Below are positions 1-6,760 of a stretch of DNA of 64,000 nt, one piece after another. The notes below the pieces were generated by a model. It worked only from the letters and a program-made list of their open reading frames with translations, made no database searches and was not told the DNA's origin. Both the position numbers and the translations under genes were made by a program. The DNA is from Sphingomonas sp. S2M10. GTDB taxonomy: Bacteria > Pseudomonadota > Alphaproteobacteria > Sphingomonadales > Sphingomonadaceae. Positions within the stretch are counted from its first letter, which is position 1. Each line of letters begins with the position of its first letter. The stretch covers positions 1-64,000 of the forward strand of contig NZ_JAAILI010000040.1 of NCBI RefSeq assembly GCF_012650175.1. The letters are read 5' to 3'.

Positions 1-127
1 CCCAACGATCAGGCTTCTCATCCCCCGGCAGGTGGCCGGGAATTAATCGGAATACCGGCCGGGATCAGGTCGGAACGCCGGCCGGGATCAAATCGGAATG
101 GTGGCCGGGATAACCTCGGAATCCGCA
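1..127. mobile_element. Terminal repeat array of an IS21-like insertion sequence (partial, runs off the left edge)
   Basis: Four head-to-tail 23-bp units are seen at 31-53, 54-76, 77-99 and 100-122. Each reads approximately NNNGGCCGGGATNNNNTCGGAAT. IS21-family elements are known to carry several internal copies of a GGCCGGG...TCGGAA-type repeat at their ends and to finish in CA. The sequence after the last unit (CCGCA) gives a plausible end at 126-127. No istA or istB coding sequence is visible, so the body must lie left of the window or be deleted. The abrupt start of a regulator reading frame right after 127 supports this as the junction. Confidence 0.6.
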
Positions 128-179
128 GCCTTCGCTGAAGAAACAGCAGGAAGCATGTCTCGAGCTTGTTGCGGAAGGA

Positions 180-554
180 ATGAGTTCGAAAGAGATCGCG
201 CAGCGCCTGGGTCTGTCCCCAAGGTCGGTAGACGCATATCTGACTGCTGCGATCGCCACCCTGCAAGCTACGAACCGTCGAGAAGCTGCCCGAATTTTCA
301 TATCGCAGAAGCGACTGCAAAAATTACCATCGCAATCGCCACCACTTGCGGAGCCTGTGATCATCGAGAATGTTGATCACGGGACGGGATTGAAGTGGCT
401 AGCGCACGCCATCTTCCCGATCCCGATGGGAGGCCGGATCAATAGCCTTGGCGCGTCGGAGAAGCTCTTCTATTCTGCTAGGATTGGCTTGTCGGGAATA
501 GTGCTTCTACTTGCGATCACCACTACGTTCATGGGCTTGTTGGCCGTCCTCTGA
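180..554 (+). CDS. LuxR/GerE-type HTH regulator with C-terminal membrane anchor, 5' end removed by the IS
   Basis: The first ~30 residues form the recognition part of a GerE helix-turn-helix (SSKEIAQRLGLSPRSVDAYL, then a NRREAARIF stretch). A hydrophobic segment near the C-terminus (GIVLLLAITTTFMGLLAVL) suggests a membrane anchor. The same frame is open upstream to about 129 and encodes LKKQQEACLELVAEG, which matches the first helix of the domain. The original start therefore probably lay further upstream and was lost to the IS end at about 127. ATG 180 is only the first remaining Met and may not give a functional protein. It opens a four-gene cassette that ends in a winged-helix regulator. 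Confidence 0.6.
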   Translation: MSSKEIAQRLGLSPRSVDAYLTAAIATLQATNRREAARIFISQKRLQKLPSQSPPLAEPVIIENVDHGTGLKWLAHAIFPIPMGGRINSLGASEKLFYSARIGLSGIVLLLAITTTFMGLLAVL

Positions 555-617
555 GCACGCCGAAACGATAGATAGCCGCGTTGCCATTGAGGTTGCGCGT
601 TTAGAGGAGCCTGTCCG

Positions 618-965
618 ATGCATACGTTCGATGCTGGTGTTGCCTTGGTCATCGCGAACGATGTTCGTTCGACCTTGCAGTCTGTGGATAGTGCGCTGGC
701 GGACGGCGCGCGGCTGCTCGGAGCTATGCTGGAAACGGCGCACGCATCGGGGCTGCCGGTCACGGAAAGTCAGCGGGTGCTGGAGAACGTCACGTCGTGT
801 CTGTCCAACGTCGTCCAAGGCCGCAGCGACATGGTCGATGCGGTGAAGCGAATGACTGTGATCAAGCGGAACAGCAATCTCGATGTGGTGGATGTTGGCT
901 GCGACAATCCGCTGCCGGCCAAACCAAGCACGTTCTTTACGACAGCAGAAGCGAAGGTGGCGTAG
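618..965 (+). CDS. Hypothetical protein (115 aa)
   Basis: This is a small, probably helical cytoplasmic protein of unknown function with no transmembrane segment or recognised motif. ATG 618 is preceded by a GAGGAG ribosome-binding sequence. It lies 63 bp after the LuxR-type gene and 56 bp before the membrane-protein gene, on the same strand, so it is probably part of the same cassette. I infer a link to the regulators from position only. Confidence 0.6.
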   Translation: MHTFDAGVALVIANDVRSTLQSVDSALADGARLLGAMLETAHASGLPVTESQRVLENVTSCLSNVVQGRSDMVDAVKRMTVIKRNSNLDVVDVGCDNPLPAKPSTFFTTAEAKVA

Positions 966-1021
966 AGGCGCCGCGCGAATGTATGGTCTGGCGCCTTTGC
1001 TGCCGCTGGGAGCGTCGGATC

Positions 1022-1510
1022 ATGCTGATAGTCTACATGTTCATCGCGCTTGCGGGCCTGTGCTGCGCTGTCGCGGCCGTGAACGGCGGGTGGGAAGGAA
1101 GGTGGGCCGGCGGCCTGACCATGCTGACCATCCTCGCTGGACGTGCCGTCGGCACGTTCGACCTGCAGCTCGCCACGTCCCCGGAATTCAAACTGTGCCT
1201 TGACGGCGCGCTACTCGCCGCCTTCGCTGCAATCATGCTTCGTAGTCGGCGCTGGTGGCCGATCTGGCTCGTTGGGCTCCAGGGGAACGCGGTGCTCGCC
1301 CATGTATCCGGCATCATGATCCCGAGCCATACGGCAATCATCTATCGAGGGCTCGAGAGTTTTTGGGGCATCCCCATGGTGCTGGTGCTGGCGACGGGGC
1401 CGCTGTTGGACCGTGCGGTGAAACTGGCCACGAACCAAGGATCCGATGGAGGTAGGGGAGATGGGACAACTTCATCGAGCGCGTGCGCTCGTCCAGATGC
1501 TGGCGGATGA
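1022..1510 (+). CDS. Small integral membrane protein, unknown function (162 aa)
   Basis: From ATG 1022 the protein has about four hydrophobic segments: residues ~1-20, ~30-50, a stretch around LLAAFAAIMLRSRRWWPIWLVGLQGNAVL, and one near WGIPMVLVLATGPLLD. The reading frame is open upstream to 797, but that part is unlike a membrane protein and overlaps the previous gene, so I use the internal start. The 3' end overlaps the start of the winged-helix gene. No known family is recognised. Its place between two transcription factors suggests a membrane sensor or accessory role, which is inference. Confidence 0.6.
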   Translation: MLIVYMFIALAGLCCAVAAVNGGWEGRWAGGLTMLTILAGRAVGTFDLQLATSPEFKLCLDGALLAAFAAIMLRSRRWWPIWLVGLQGNAVLAHVSGIMIPSHTAIIYRGLESFWGIPMVLVLATGPLLDRAVKLATNQGSDGGRGDGTTSSSACARPDAGG

Positions 1511-2036
1511 ACTCGAGCTACCGAGCGGTATGGCAAGTCGTGTGTTGCTTGCGGCACCGCTGCACCAAGACCTGCTGCCGAACGAGCGGGATCCCAGGGG
1601 CGAGGGTGCGCTTGCAGTAGTGGTGCGGCGCTACGCGAAGCTGCGCCGGAAGCGCATCCACTATCTGCACGCGGACGTGTTTGCCGATCCAGCGTGGGAC
1701 ATAATGCTCGACCTCTTTGCCGCCTCGTTGGAGGGGAAAACTGTATCGGTGAGTAGCGCGTGCATCGCCGCAGACGTGCCCTCGACAACCGCTTTACGTT
1801 GGCTGTCCGTTCTCGAACGGGAGCGCATGATCGAGCGCGTCTCTGACCCCAACGATCGACGCAGGACCTTCGTCCGGTTGATGCCGTTGGCCCTCGAAGG
1901 GGTCCAGGCGTGGTTTGAAGCTATGCTGGACAGCCTGAAACCGTCACATCGACACGGGGCGCCCCGCCTCGTCGAAGGCGGTTCCGCTCACCCTGCCGAC
2001 ATGGAGCAGCCAGCCTCCATAGTCATAGGTCTCTAG
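1461..2036 (+). CDS. MarR-like winged-helix transcriptional regulator (possibly with an aberrant C-terminus)
   Basis: The central part holds a winged-helix domain with VSVSSACIAADVPSTTALRW as recognition region, followed by LERERMIERVSDPNDRRRTF, the typical MarR wing. ATG 1461 is chosen; GTG or ATG at 1446-1458 are alternatives. It overlaps the end of the membrane gene, as in a co-transcribed cassette. After residue ~160 the frame runs through a proline- and histidine-rich tail that is antisense to a plausible minus-strand ORF at 1944-2087. I suspect the natural end was lost near 1940 and the tail is fortuitous. Confidence 0.6.
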   Translation: MGQLHRARALVQMLADELELPSGMASRVLLAAPLHQDLLPNERDPRGEGALAVVVRRYAKLRRKRIHYLHADVFADPAWDIMLDLFAASLEGKTVSVSSACIAADVPSTTALRWLSVLERERMIERVSDPNDRRRTFVRLMPLALEGVQAWFEAMLDSLKPSHRHGAPRLVEGGSAHPADMEQPASIVIGL

Positions 2037-2087
2037 GTCAATGTGCCAGCGATGCGCCAGCCAGTTGGTCCGCGCGATCGCATCCAT
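1944..2087 (-). CDS. Possible small protein or gene remnant (47 aa)
   Basis: The minus frame starts at ATG 2087 and reads MDAIARTNWLAHRWHIDLET, with a tryptophan-rich and charged composition that looks like real coding sequence. It starts 10 bp after the stop of the ORF at 2097-2309 and could be co-transcribed with it. No good ribosome-binding site is visible. It overlaps the tail of the winged-helix gene in antisense, so at most one of the two is authentic there. No family recognised. Confidence 0.3.
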   Translation of the reverse strand: MDAIARTNWLAHRWHIDLETYDYGGWLLHVGRVSGTAFDEAGRPVSM

Positions 2088-2096
2088 TGTGGGGCG

Positions 2097-2309
2097 TCAG
2101 GCACGCGTCTGCTGCGCGAACAACGTCAATTGCCGAGCCCGCTCGTTGAGGATGGTCCGGGCCTGCTGCGCTGCGCCGACTGCTTGCAAGTAACGCGCAG
2201 TTCTGAAGCTTTCTGCCTCGTCGAAGCGAAACGCCGTCCCATCTTCACCTGCGTAGCAGGAATCGTAGATTGCCCGCGCAGCCGCGCGCAGCTTGAGGTC
2301 ATGCTCCAC
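2097..2309 (-). CDS. Possible small protein (70 aa), unknown function
   Basis: GTG 2309 has GGGAG about 8 nt upstream and opens a 70-aa frame that looks protein-like: an amphipathic N-terminus, then DEAESFRTARYLQAV and a basic, glutamine-rich C-terminus. The frame is open further upstream to TTG 2387, but that part reads through promoter-like AT-rich sequence. A LexA-like box lies at 2363-2377, about 55 bp upstream. No family recognised. Confidence 0.35.
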   Translation of the reverse strand: MEHDLKLRAAARAIYDSCYAGEDGTAFRFDEAESFRTARYLQAVGAAQQARTILNERARQLTLFAQQTRA

Positions 2310-2362
2310 AGCCAAGCTCCCAGAGATGTCGAGTCGCCGCCTCTCGCGGCAAGGCACAAATA

Positions 2363-2377
2363 GAACAAAAAGGGTAC
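2363..2377 (-). promoter_or_regulatory. Candidate LexA (SOS) box
   Basis: The minus strand reads GTAC-N7-GTTC. The alphaproteobacterial LexA site is GTTC-N7-GTTC, so this is one base off. It lies upstream of the small minus-strand ORFs in an AT-rich stretch. A single mismatch makes it weak evidence. Confidence 0.3.
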
Positions 2378-2516
2378 AAGCTTGCAAGGGCGGATCGCGC
2401 TATTGGGCACACTGCCAAGAGTAGCGATCTCCCTGCGGCGGCCGGCGCTCGCGGTTTGCGCCTGCTCCAACACCGGCGGAGATGGAAGATAAACCTTTGA
2501 TCTAATGGAGGAAAAA

Positions 2517-3437
2517 ATGAATGAATGTCTAGACCTAGCGGATGTCGATCCGCTTAAGTGGGCAGAGATCCGTAAGCGAGTAGCGGTCATACGCGATTAC
2601 CTCGCCATCCCTCACCCGACTGGCGCTGACCGAGACCGGCACGCAGCCCAGCTCGGGTTGGGACCAGGGCAATTCTATAACCTTGTGCGCGCGTGGCGAG
2701 CGCACCGAAAGCCGTCGGCACTGATTACGGGAATTCGCGATGTCGCGCGTCCCAGTAAAAGTCGACGTGGAGGCGTCGATCCCCGCGCTCGCGAAATCGC
2801 GCGCGACGTGATTTCGGAACTCGGTAGAACGGCAACTCTCACCACGCTTACTACGGAGGCAAAACGACGCTGCGCGCTAGAGCACATAAGCCCACCTTCT
2901 CGTGGCACAATCTATGCGCTCGCCAGGGAGGGGGGAGAATCCGTAGACGCATCGCCCGCGCAAAGCATTCTGGTAGCGCGCGCATTTATGCGACTGCCCA
3001 CAATGATCGAGGGCAATGTGACATTTCCGACATCGCTTTTGGCGGTGGAAATCCCAAACGGTCGCATTCTGAGAATTGTGTTGACGGAGGGGGTTAATAG
3101 CGATGAGGTGAGTCGTCTGGTCCCCACGCTCAGGGAGCGCCTCCTTCAAGCGGACCTCCCCATTACGGCCGCCGAAGCGGACATAGGCTCCTTGGAGCAG
3201 GCACTGCCCGACGCGCGATATAATCGCGCAACGAGCCAAAACGTCGCGAGGCTGCTGGCGACCACCGTCGGACGGCGCATTGGATACATCGAACTGCGCA
3301 CAAGCCATCCTACGGCTTCAACAGCGGCGGTCATGCAATCGGCCCGCGATGAAGCCTTGTCCAAGGCAGACGCAGAGACAGCTTTAGAAATCGCTCGGCA
3401 GCATCACAACCGGTCAAGGCTAGAGCCAAACGCCTGA
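2517..3437 (+). CDS. Degenerate transposase-like protein A (about 306 aa), no catalytic triad
   Basis: ATG 2517 is chosen over ATG 2505 because GGAGG at 2507-2511 is well spaced for it. The N-terminal ~130 residues look like the two helix-turn-helix modules that precede the catalytic core in Mu/TnsB/IS21-type transposases: one around RHAAQLGLGPGQFYNLVRAW, one ending in HISPPSRGTIYALARE. The middle (TFPTSLLAVEIPNGRILRIV) resembles the first strands of an RNase H-like core, but no Asp is in the catalytic position and no second Asp or Glu motif follows. The same layout is found in the convergent neighbour at 3462-4583, so the two are probably ancient paralogs. A DNA-binding but inactive role is inferred. 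Confidence 0.6.
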   Translation: MNECLDLADVDPLKWAEIRKRVAVIRDYLAIPHPTGADRDRHAAQLGLGPGQFYNLVRAWRAHRKPSALITGIRDVARPSKSRRGGVDPRAREIARDVISELGRTATLTTLTTEAKRRCALEHISPPSRGTIYALAREGGESVDASPAQSILVARAFMRLPTMIEGNVTFPTSLLAVEIPNGRILRIVLTEGVNSDEVSRLVPTLRERLLQADLPITAAEADIGSLEQALPDARYNRATSQNVARLLATTVGRRIGYIELRTSHPTASTAAVMQSARDEALSKADAETALEIARQHHNRSRLEPNA

Positions 3438-3461
3438 CCTCGCCCCGCCGACATGACTACG

Positions 3462-4583
3462 TCAGCGTTGCGAGACCAGCTCGAGCAATCTGATCATTTC
3501 TCTCGGCGCTTCTGCCGCGCCACAACCGCTCAAGCCCGATAGCACCTCCCCGTTGTGGGCAGATACCGCCAGTTCCATCCGAGCCTGAGCATCGGACGCA
3601 CTCAGTCCGTCGGCCGCCTTCCACTCTGTCGGCGGCGCATTCTCCACCGTGCGGTTAGGTAGAAACCTGATTGGCCCGATTTTCAGACTGAATTGCTGTC
3701 GCGCGTATCTGCCGTAGCTTCCGGCCCTCAACAGCTGCGGCGCAACGCCTCCTAGTACATCGCGGATGTTACCGGAAAGCGCTGCTAGCGCTTCAACGTC
3801 TGTCCCGGGCACGAGTTGGGAACGCTCAGTCGCAGTTGCCCATATATTGCTGGGGAGCAGCCCCTTGAGGATACGTGAGCGGCAATCTGCGGCTGCGGCA
3901 GCATACCCTGCTGCACTGTTCGAGACGTCCCCTATGGAATGGCCGATGATCATGCTGCTACCAGCATCGATCACCAAGAATGCCACATGGTGGGAACCAT
4001 CTACCCTGCGCAGTGACGTTGCCGTGCAGTCGAACTGAATCTCCTGCCCGGCCAACCCCTTCTGCTCGATGCGACGCAGTTCGCGCTCGACGAATGGCCG
4101 GAGGGTATTCGGCGCCTTCTTTACACCAGTCTGTTGCCCCAGCCTTCTGACAAGGGCCGCTACCGAGTCGTTGGGATTTGCTGCAACGATCTCAACGACG
4201 GCTGCCTGGAGAGCTTGCGCCACTTCTGGATCGATACGCTGACGTGTCTGTGTCGTGGACGCGAAGGCGCCCACACTCGCCAAGGACTGCCTTTCAGACC
4301 ATGCGCGTGCCATCTGGTAGAATCGCCCGAGCGTAACCCCTGCTTCCTGAGCTGCTTGCTTCGCAGAGACTGCACCGTCCGCACGAGCATGGCGATCCAG
4401 AGCTACCAGTCTCTGCAAGGCCTTATCTCGCTTGGACGGCGGGATCGAGGCCCAGATCTCCAATTCCGCATCCGGAACCGGCTTTCCGAAGAAGCCTTCC
4501 AGCTTCTCGGCACCCGGCACTCCTTTCGAGGGGGAGCCTTCATCCATCGATTTGGCCACTTCGATCTCCACTGCGTCGGCCAA
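3462..4583 (-). CDS. Degenerate transposase-like protein B (up to 373 aa), candidate repressor of the tns operon
   Basis: Residues ~40-170 hold two HTH-like modules (EAGVTLGRFYQMARAWSERQ, then SVAALVRRLGQQTG). Residues ~180-225 look like the start of an RNase H/integrase core: IQFDCTATSL (Asp185), followed by FLVIDAGSSMIIGHSI. The second catalytic Asp and the Glu motif cannot be found, so catalysis is unlikely. It is convergent with protein A (24-bp gap) and divergent from tnsA across a spacer with a 22-bp inverted repeat. That is the classic position of a regulator. The start is uncertain: TTG 4583 opens the frame, and ATG 4547 is the first ATG. It could instead be a target-immunity or accessory factor. 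Confidence 0.6.
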   Translation of the reverse strand: MADAVEIEVAKSMDEGSPSKGVPGAEKLEGFFGKPVPDAELEIWASIPPSKRDKALQRLVALDRHARADGAVSAKQAAQEAGVTLGRFYQMARAWSERQSLASVGAFASTTQTRQRIDPEVAQALQAAVVEIVAANPNDSVAALVRRLGQQTGVKKAPNTLRPFVERELRRIEQKGLAGQEIQFDCTATSLRRVDGSHHVAFLVIDAGSSMIIGHSIGDVSNSAAGYAAAAADCRSRILKGLLPSNIWATATERSQLVPGTDVEALAALSGNIRDVLGGVAPQLLRAGSYGRYARQQFSLKIGPIRFLPNRTVENAPPTEWKAADGLSASDAQARMELAVSAHNGEVLSGLSGCGAAEAPREMIRLLELVSQR

Positions 4584-4607
4584 ACCATAGCAGTCTATGG
4601 CTAACGA

Positions 4608-4689
4608 TCAAATAAGCATTATTGTCATTCAAATAGGGATTGCACAGCCTTTTGCGAATGCATATACAGGCTGTCTAATCCTTATTTGA
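4608..4689. promoter_or_regulatory. 22-bp inverted repeat plus third partial copy between protein B and tnsA
   Basis: The plus-strand arm at 4629-4650 and the minus-strand arm at 4689-4668 both read TCAAATA(A/G)GGATT followed by NNACAGCCT. They match at 19 of 22 positions and are separated by 17 nt. A third, partial copy in the plus orientation (TCAAATAAGCATTA) begins at 4608. The array lies 25-106 bp upstream of protein B and 158-239 bp upstream of tnsA, so it could be an operator for both promoters or a TnsB binding site array. No copies with this sequence were seen near the other end of the operon, which favours an operator. Confidence 0.6.
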
Positions 4690-4846
4690 AAGGAATCTGA
4701 ATGCCTGACTACCTCTCACCGATCATCTGTGCCGCGCCTCCGCTGCAGTGTAGTCACACCATCGCGCGAACGAACTTCAGTACCTCCGACTCGCAGAACG
4801 CCACCGCACACCGCACCCGAACACGTTGCGCGGTGGAGGGCTGAAT

Positions 4847-5704
4847 ATGCGGATCAAAGATCAGCAGCGTCGACCACGAACGAGGCGGATTGAAATTCGC
4901 CATCCTGATAAGCGTATTCCTAGCTATCTGGATGCGAACGAGCCGGCATCACGCTCACGCGTCCGTCGACCGGTCAAGCGCTGGGAGGGGCTCGAAGAAG
5001 CCAGCAAACTCGCTCAGGTCGTAGTCTTGCGCCACGGGGGTCATGCACGACCCGTTATCAACCGTGGACAGCGCCATCTGCGATCACGGATGAGTTCGCG
5101 CAAAACGGGCTTACAGCAGGTGATCGAAGGGCGGGGACACCGCGATTTTGCGATGTGGAACGAGGTGAATCCACACGTCATCGATTTCGAGGCGCATCCC
5201 TTTCACTTCATCGTCCACGTCAATGGGAAGCGTGTAGCCTATTATCCCGACCACGTGCGGTTGCTGCGCGATGGTACGATCGAGCTGATCGAGGTGAAAC
5301 GAACGCCAGCAGATCTCGACGATGAGGATTATCGCCAAAAGCTGGGCGTCGTCGCGGAAGTCGCGCGCCGCTGCGGCTGGGTGTTCCGGATCCTCTATCA
5401 TGCTGATATCACGGGCCCGAAGTGGCGGATGCGGAACGTCGAGGCCATCTACTCGCGCCGCTACATGATCGTCACGCGCGAAGAGCAGGACGCCATCAGC
5501 CAGTTCGTTGCGCGTGGTGCGCCGGCGACCTGGGCAGCATTGCGCGATGCCGTTGCGCCTGACGACACACGTCGCGGCAACGCCGTGTTGGAAAACGCAG
5601 TTGCGCTCGGCCGCATCGGCATCGAACTCGACGATCGCATCACCGACGATACAGAGGTCACACCGCTTCCGCCTGTCGCTCACCGCAATCAGATTCGCCT
5701 CTGA
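4847..5704 (+). CDS. tnsA: TnsA-like endonuclease of a Tn7-like transposon
   Basis: TnsA makes the 5'-strand cuts that, with TnsB, free a Tn7-type element for cut-and-paste transposition. The restriction-enzyme-like core is visible: VAYYPDHVRLL (catalytic Asp) about 15 residues before ELIEVKR (the E-x-K motif), with a Glu-rich candidate for the first acidic residue some 40 residues upstream. ATG 4847 is chosen because GGAGGG lies 6 nt upstream; the frame opens at TTG 4826. The length (285 aa) fits the family. The last ~44 residues are repeated 600 bp downstream inside the chimeric ORF. It is the first gene of tnsA-tnsB-tnsC-tniQ. Confidence 0.85.
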   Translation: MRIKDQQRRPRTRRIEIRHPDKRIPSYLDANEPASRSRVRRPVKRWEGLEEASKLAQVVVLRHGGHARPVINRGQRHLRSRMSSRKTGLQQVIEGRGHRDFAMWNEVNPHVIDFEAHPFHFIVHVNGKRVAYYPDHVRLLRDGTIELIEVKRTPADLDDEDYRQKLGVVAEVARRCGWVFRILYHADITGPKWRMRNVEAIYSRRYMIVTREEQDAISQFVARGAPATWAALRDAVAPDDTRRGNAVLENAVALGRIGIELDDRITDDTEVTPLPPVAHRNQIRL

Positions 5705-6760
5705 CGATGGGTGATGCAACCGAAGAGCTGACAGCTCCGCGCCCGCCGCCGCCACCGCATCAATCTCAGCTTTAGAAACCTCATCATCGCGCAAGTTCTC
5801 CTCGCCGACACGGTCTGCGGGGGCTGAACTTCTGCGCTTAGGAGAATTGAGATGAAATCGTCTCTTAAACAGTCGCCAGGCGACATATTTGCATTTGACG
5901 GCATTGAATACATTTTTGAACGTAGAGATCCAGACGGGAAACTCACGTACCGTCACATCTATACCGGCTTCGAGTACACGATTACCGACATAGAGACAGG
6001 CTACCCGTGCAAGCCGACGGATGAAGACATCGTCCGGCTTATGGCGGAGGGCAAGGTCGTCCAGTGTGCTGAGGATTTAGAAGAGCGTCCTCGGCGCGCA
6101 GGGCGGAAGCGCCACCTCAACGGCGCAGCTGCACGCGCTGCCAATCCGCGTTTCGAGTTCCGGACCATCTGTCGCGGCAACGCCTTGTTGGAAAACGCAG
6201 TTGCGCTCGGCTGCATCGGCATCGAGCTCGATGATCGCATCACCGACGATACGGAGGTCACACCTCTTCTCCCTGTCGCCCACCGCAATCAGATTCGCCT
6301 CTGACGATGGGTGATGCAACCGAAGAGCTGACAGCTCCGCGCCCGCCGCCGCACAGAACTCAGCTTTAGAAACATCAACATCGTGCAAATTATCCTCGCA
6401 GATTGGGTCTGCGGGGCGTGAACTTTTGCGTCCAGGAGAAATCGAATGAAACCGTATCTTAAACAGTCGCCCGGCGACATATTTGCCTTCGAAGGCACCG
6501 AATACATCTTTGACCGTCGGGATCCAGACGGAAAACTCACGTACCGGCACATTTCTGAAAGTGTCGAGTACATGATCACTGACCCTAAGACGGGTTTCCC
6601 TTGTAAGCCTACTGATGAGGACATTGTCCGGCTTATGGCGGAGGGCAAGGTCGTCAAGCGTGCTCAGGATCTAGAAGAGGGTCCTCGGCGCGCAGCGCGC
6701 AAGCGCGAGCTGAACGTCGCCGCTGCGCGTGCAATGGATCCGTTATGCGAGTTCCGGACC
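5571..6760 (+). repeat. Tandem duplication of tnsA tail, intergenic spacer and tnsB head
   Basis: Copy 1 spans about 5571-6166 and copy 2 about 6171-6760. The period is exactly 600 bp from the tnsA tail to the middle of the spacer, then 594 bp because copy 2 lacks 6 bp in the GC-rich spacer. The tnsA-tail part differs at about 9 of 134 bases, and the first ~46 bases of spacer are identical. The tnsB-head part is far more divergent (about 77% protein identity). This mosaic suggests that gene conversion or exchange with a related element followed, or made, the duplication. Confidence 0.85.
5852..6304 (+). CDS. Chimeric ORF: TnsB N-terminal module fused to TnsA C-terminal tail (150 aa)
   Basis: Residues 1-~106 match the TnsB N-terminus (shared QSPGDIFAF, RRDPDGKLTYRHI and DEDIVRLMAEGKVV). 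Residues ~107-150 match the last 44 residues of TnsA (ALLENAVALG ... HRNQIRL). It arises at the internal junction of the tandem duplication near 6167-6171. The frame is intact, many differences from the parent genes are silent, and GGAGAA precedes the ATG, so it may be made. It has neither the TnsA catalytic core nor the TnsB DDE domain. It could bind a TnsA or TnsB partner or be a harmless by-product. Confidence 0.65.
   Translation: MKSSLKQSPGDIFAFDGIEYIFERRDPDGKLTYRHIYTGFEYTITDIETGYPCKPTDEDIVRLMAEGKVVQCAEDLEERPRRAGRKRHLNGAAARAANPRFEFRTICRGNALLENAVALGCIGIELDDRITDDTEVTPLLPVAHRNQIRL

Noticed and set aside
31..122. Possible CRISPR array
   Set aside because: The 23-bp units are contiguous with no unique spacers, no cas genes are nearby, and the motif fits IS21-type terminal repeats.
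2043..2363. Plus-strand ORF of 106 codons
   Set aside because: It has no ribosome-binding site, and its composition is less protein-like than the opposite minus frames.
4134..4604. Plus-strand ORF of 156 codons opposite protein B
   Set aside because: Its Cys/Arg-rich composition and lack of a ribosome-binding site mark it as a shadow of the minus-strand gene.
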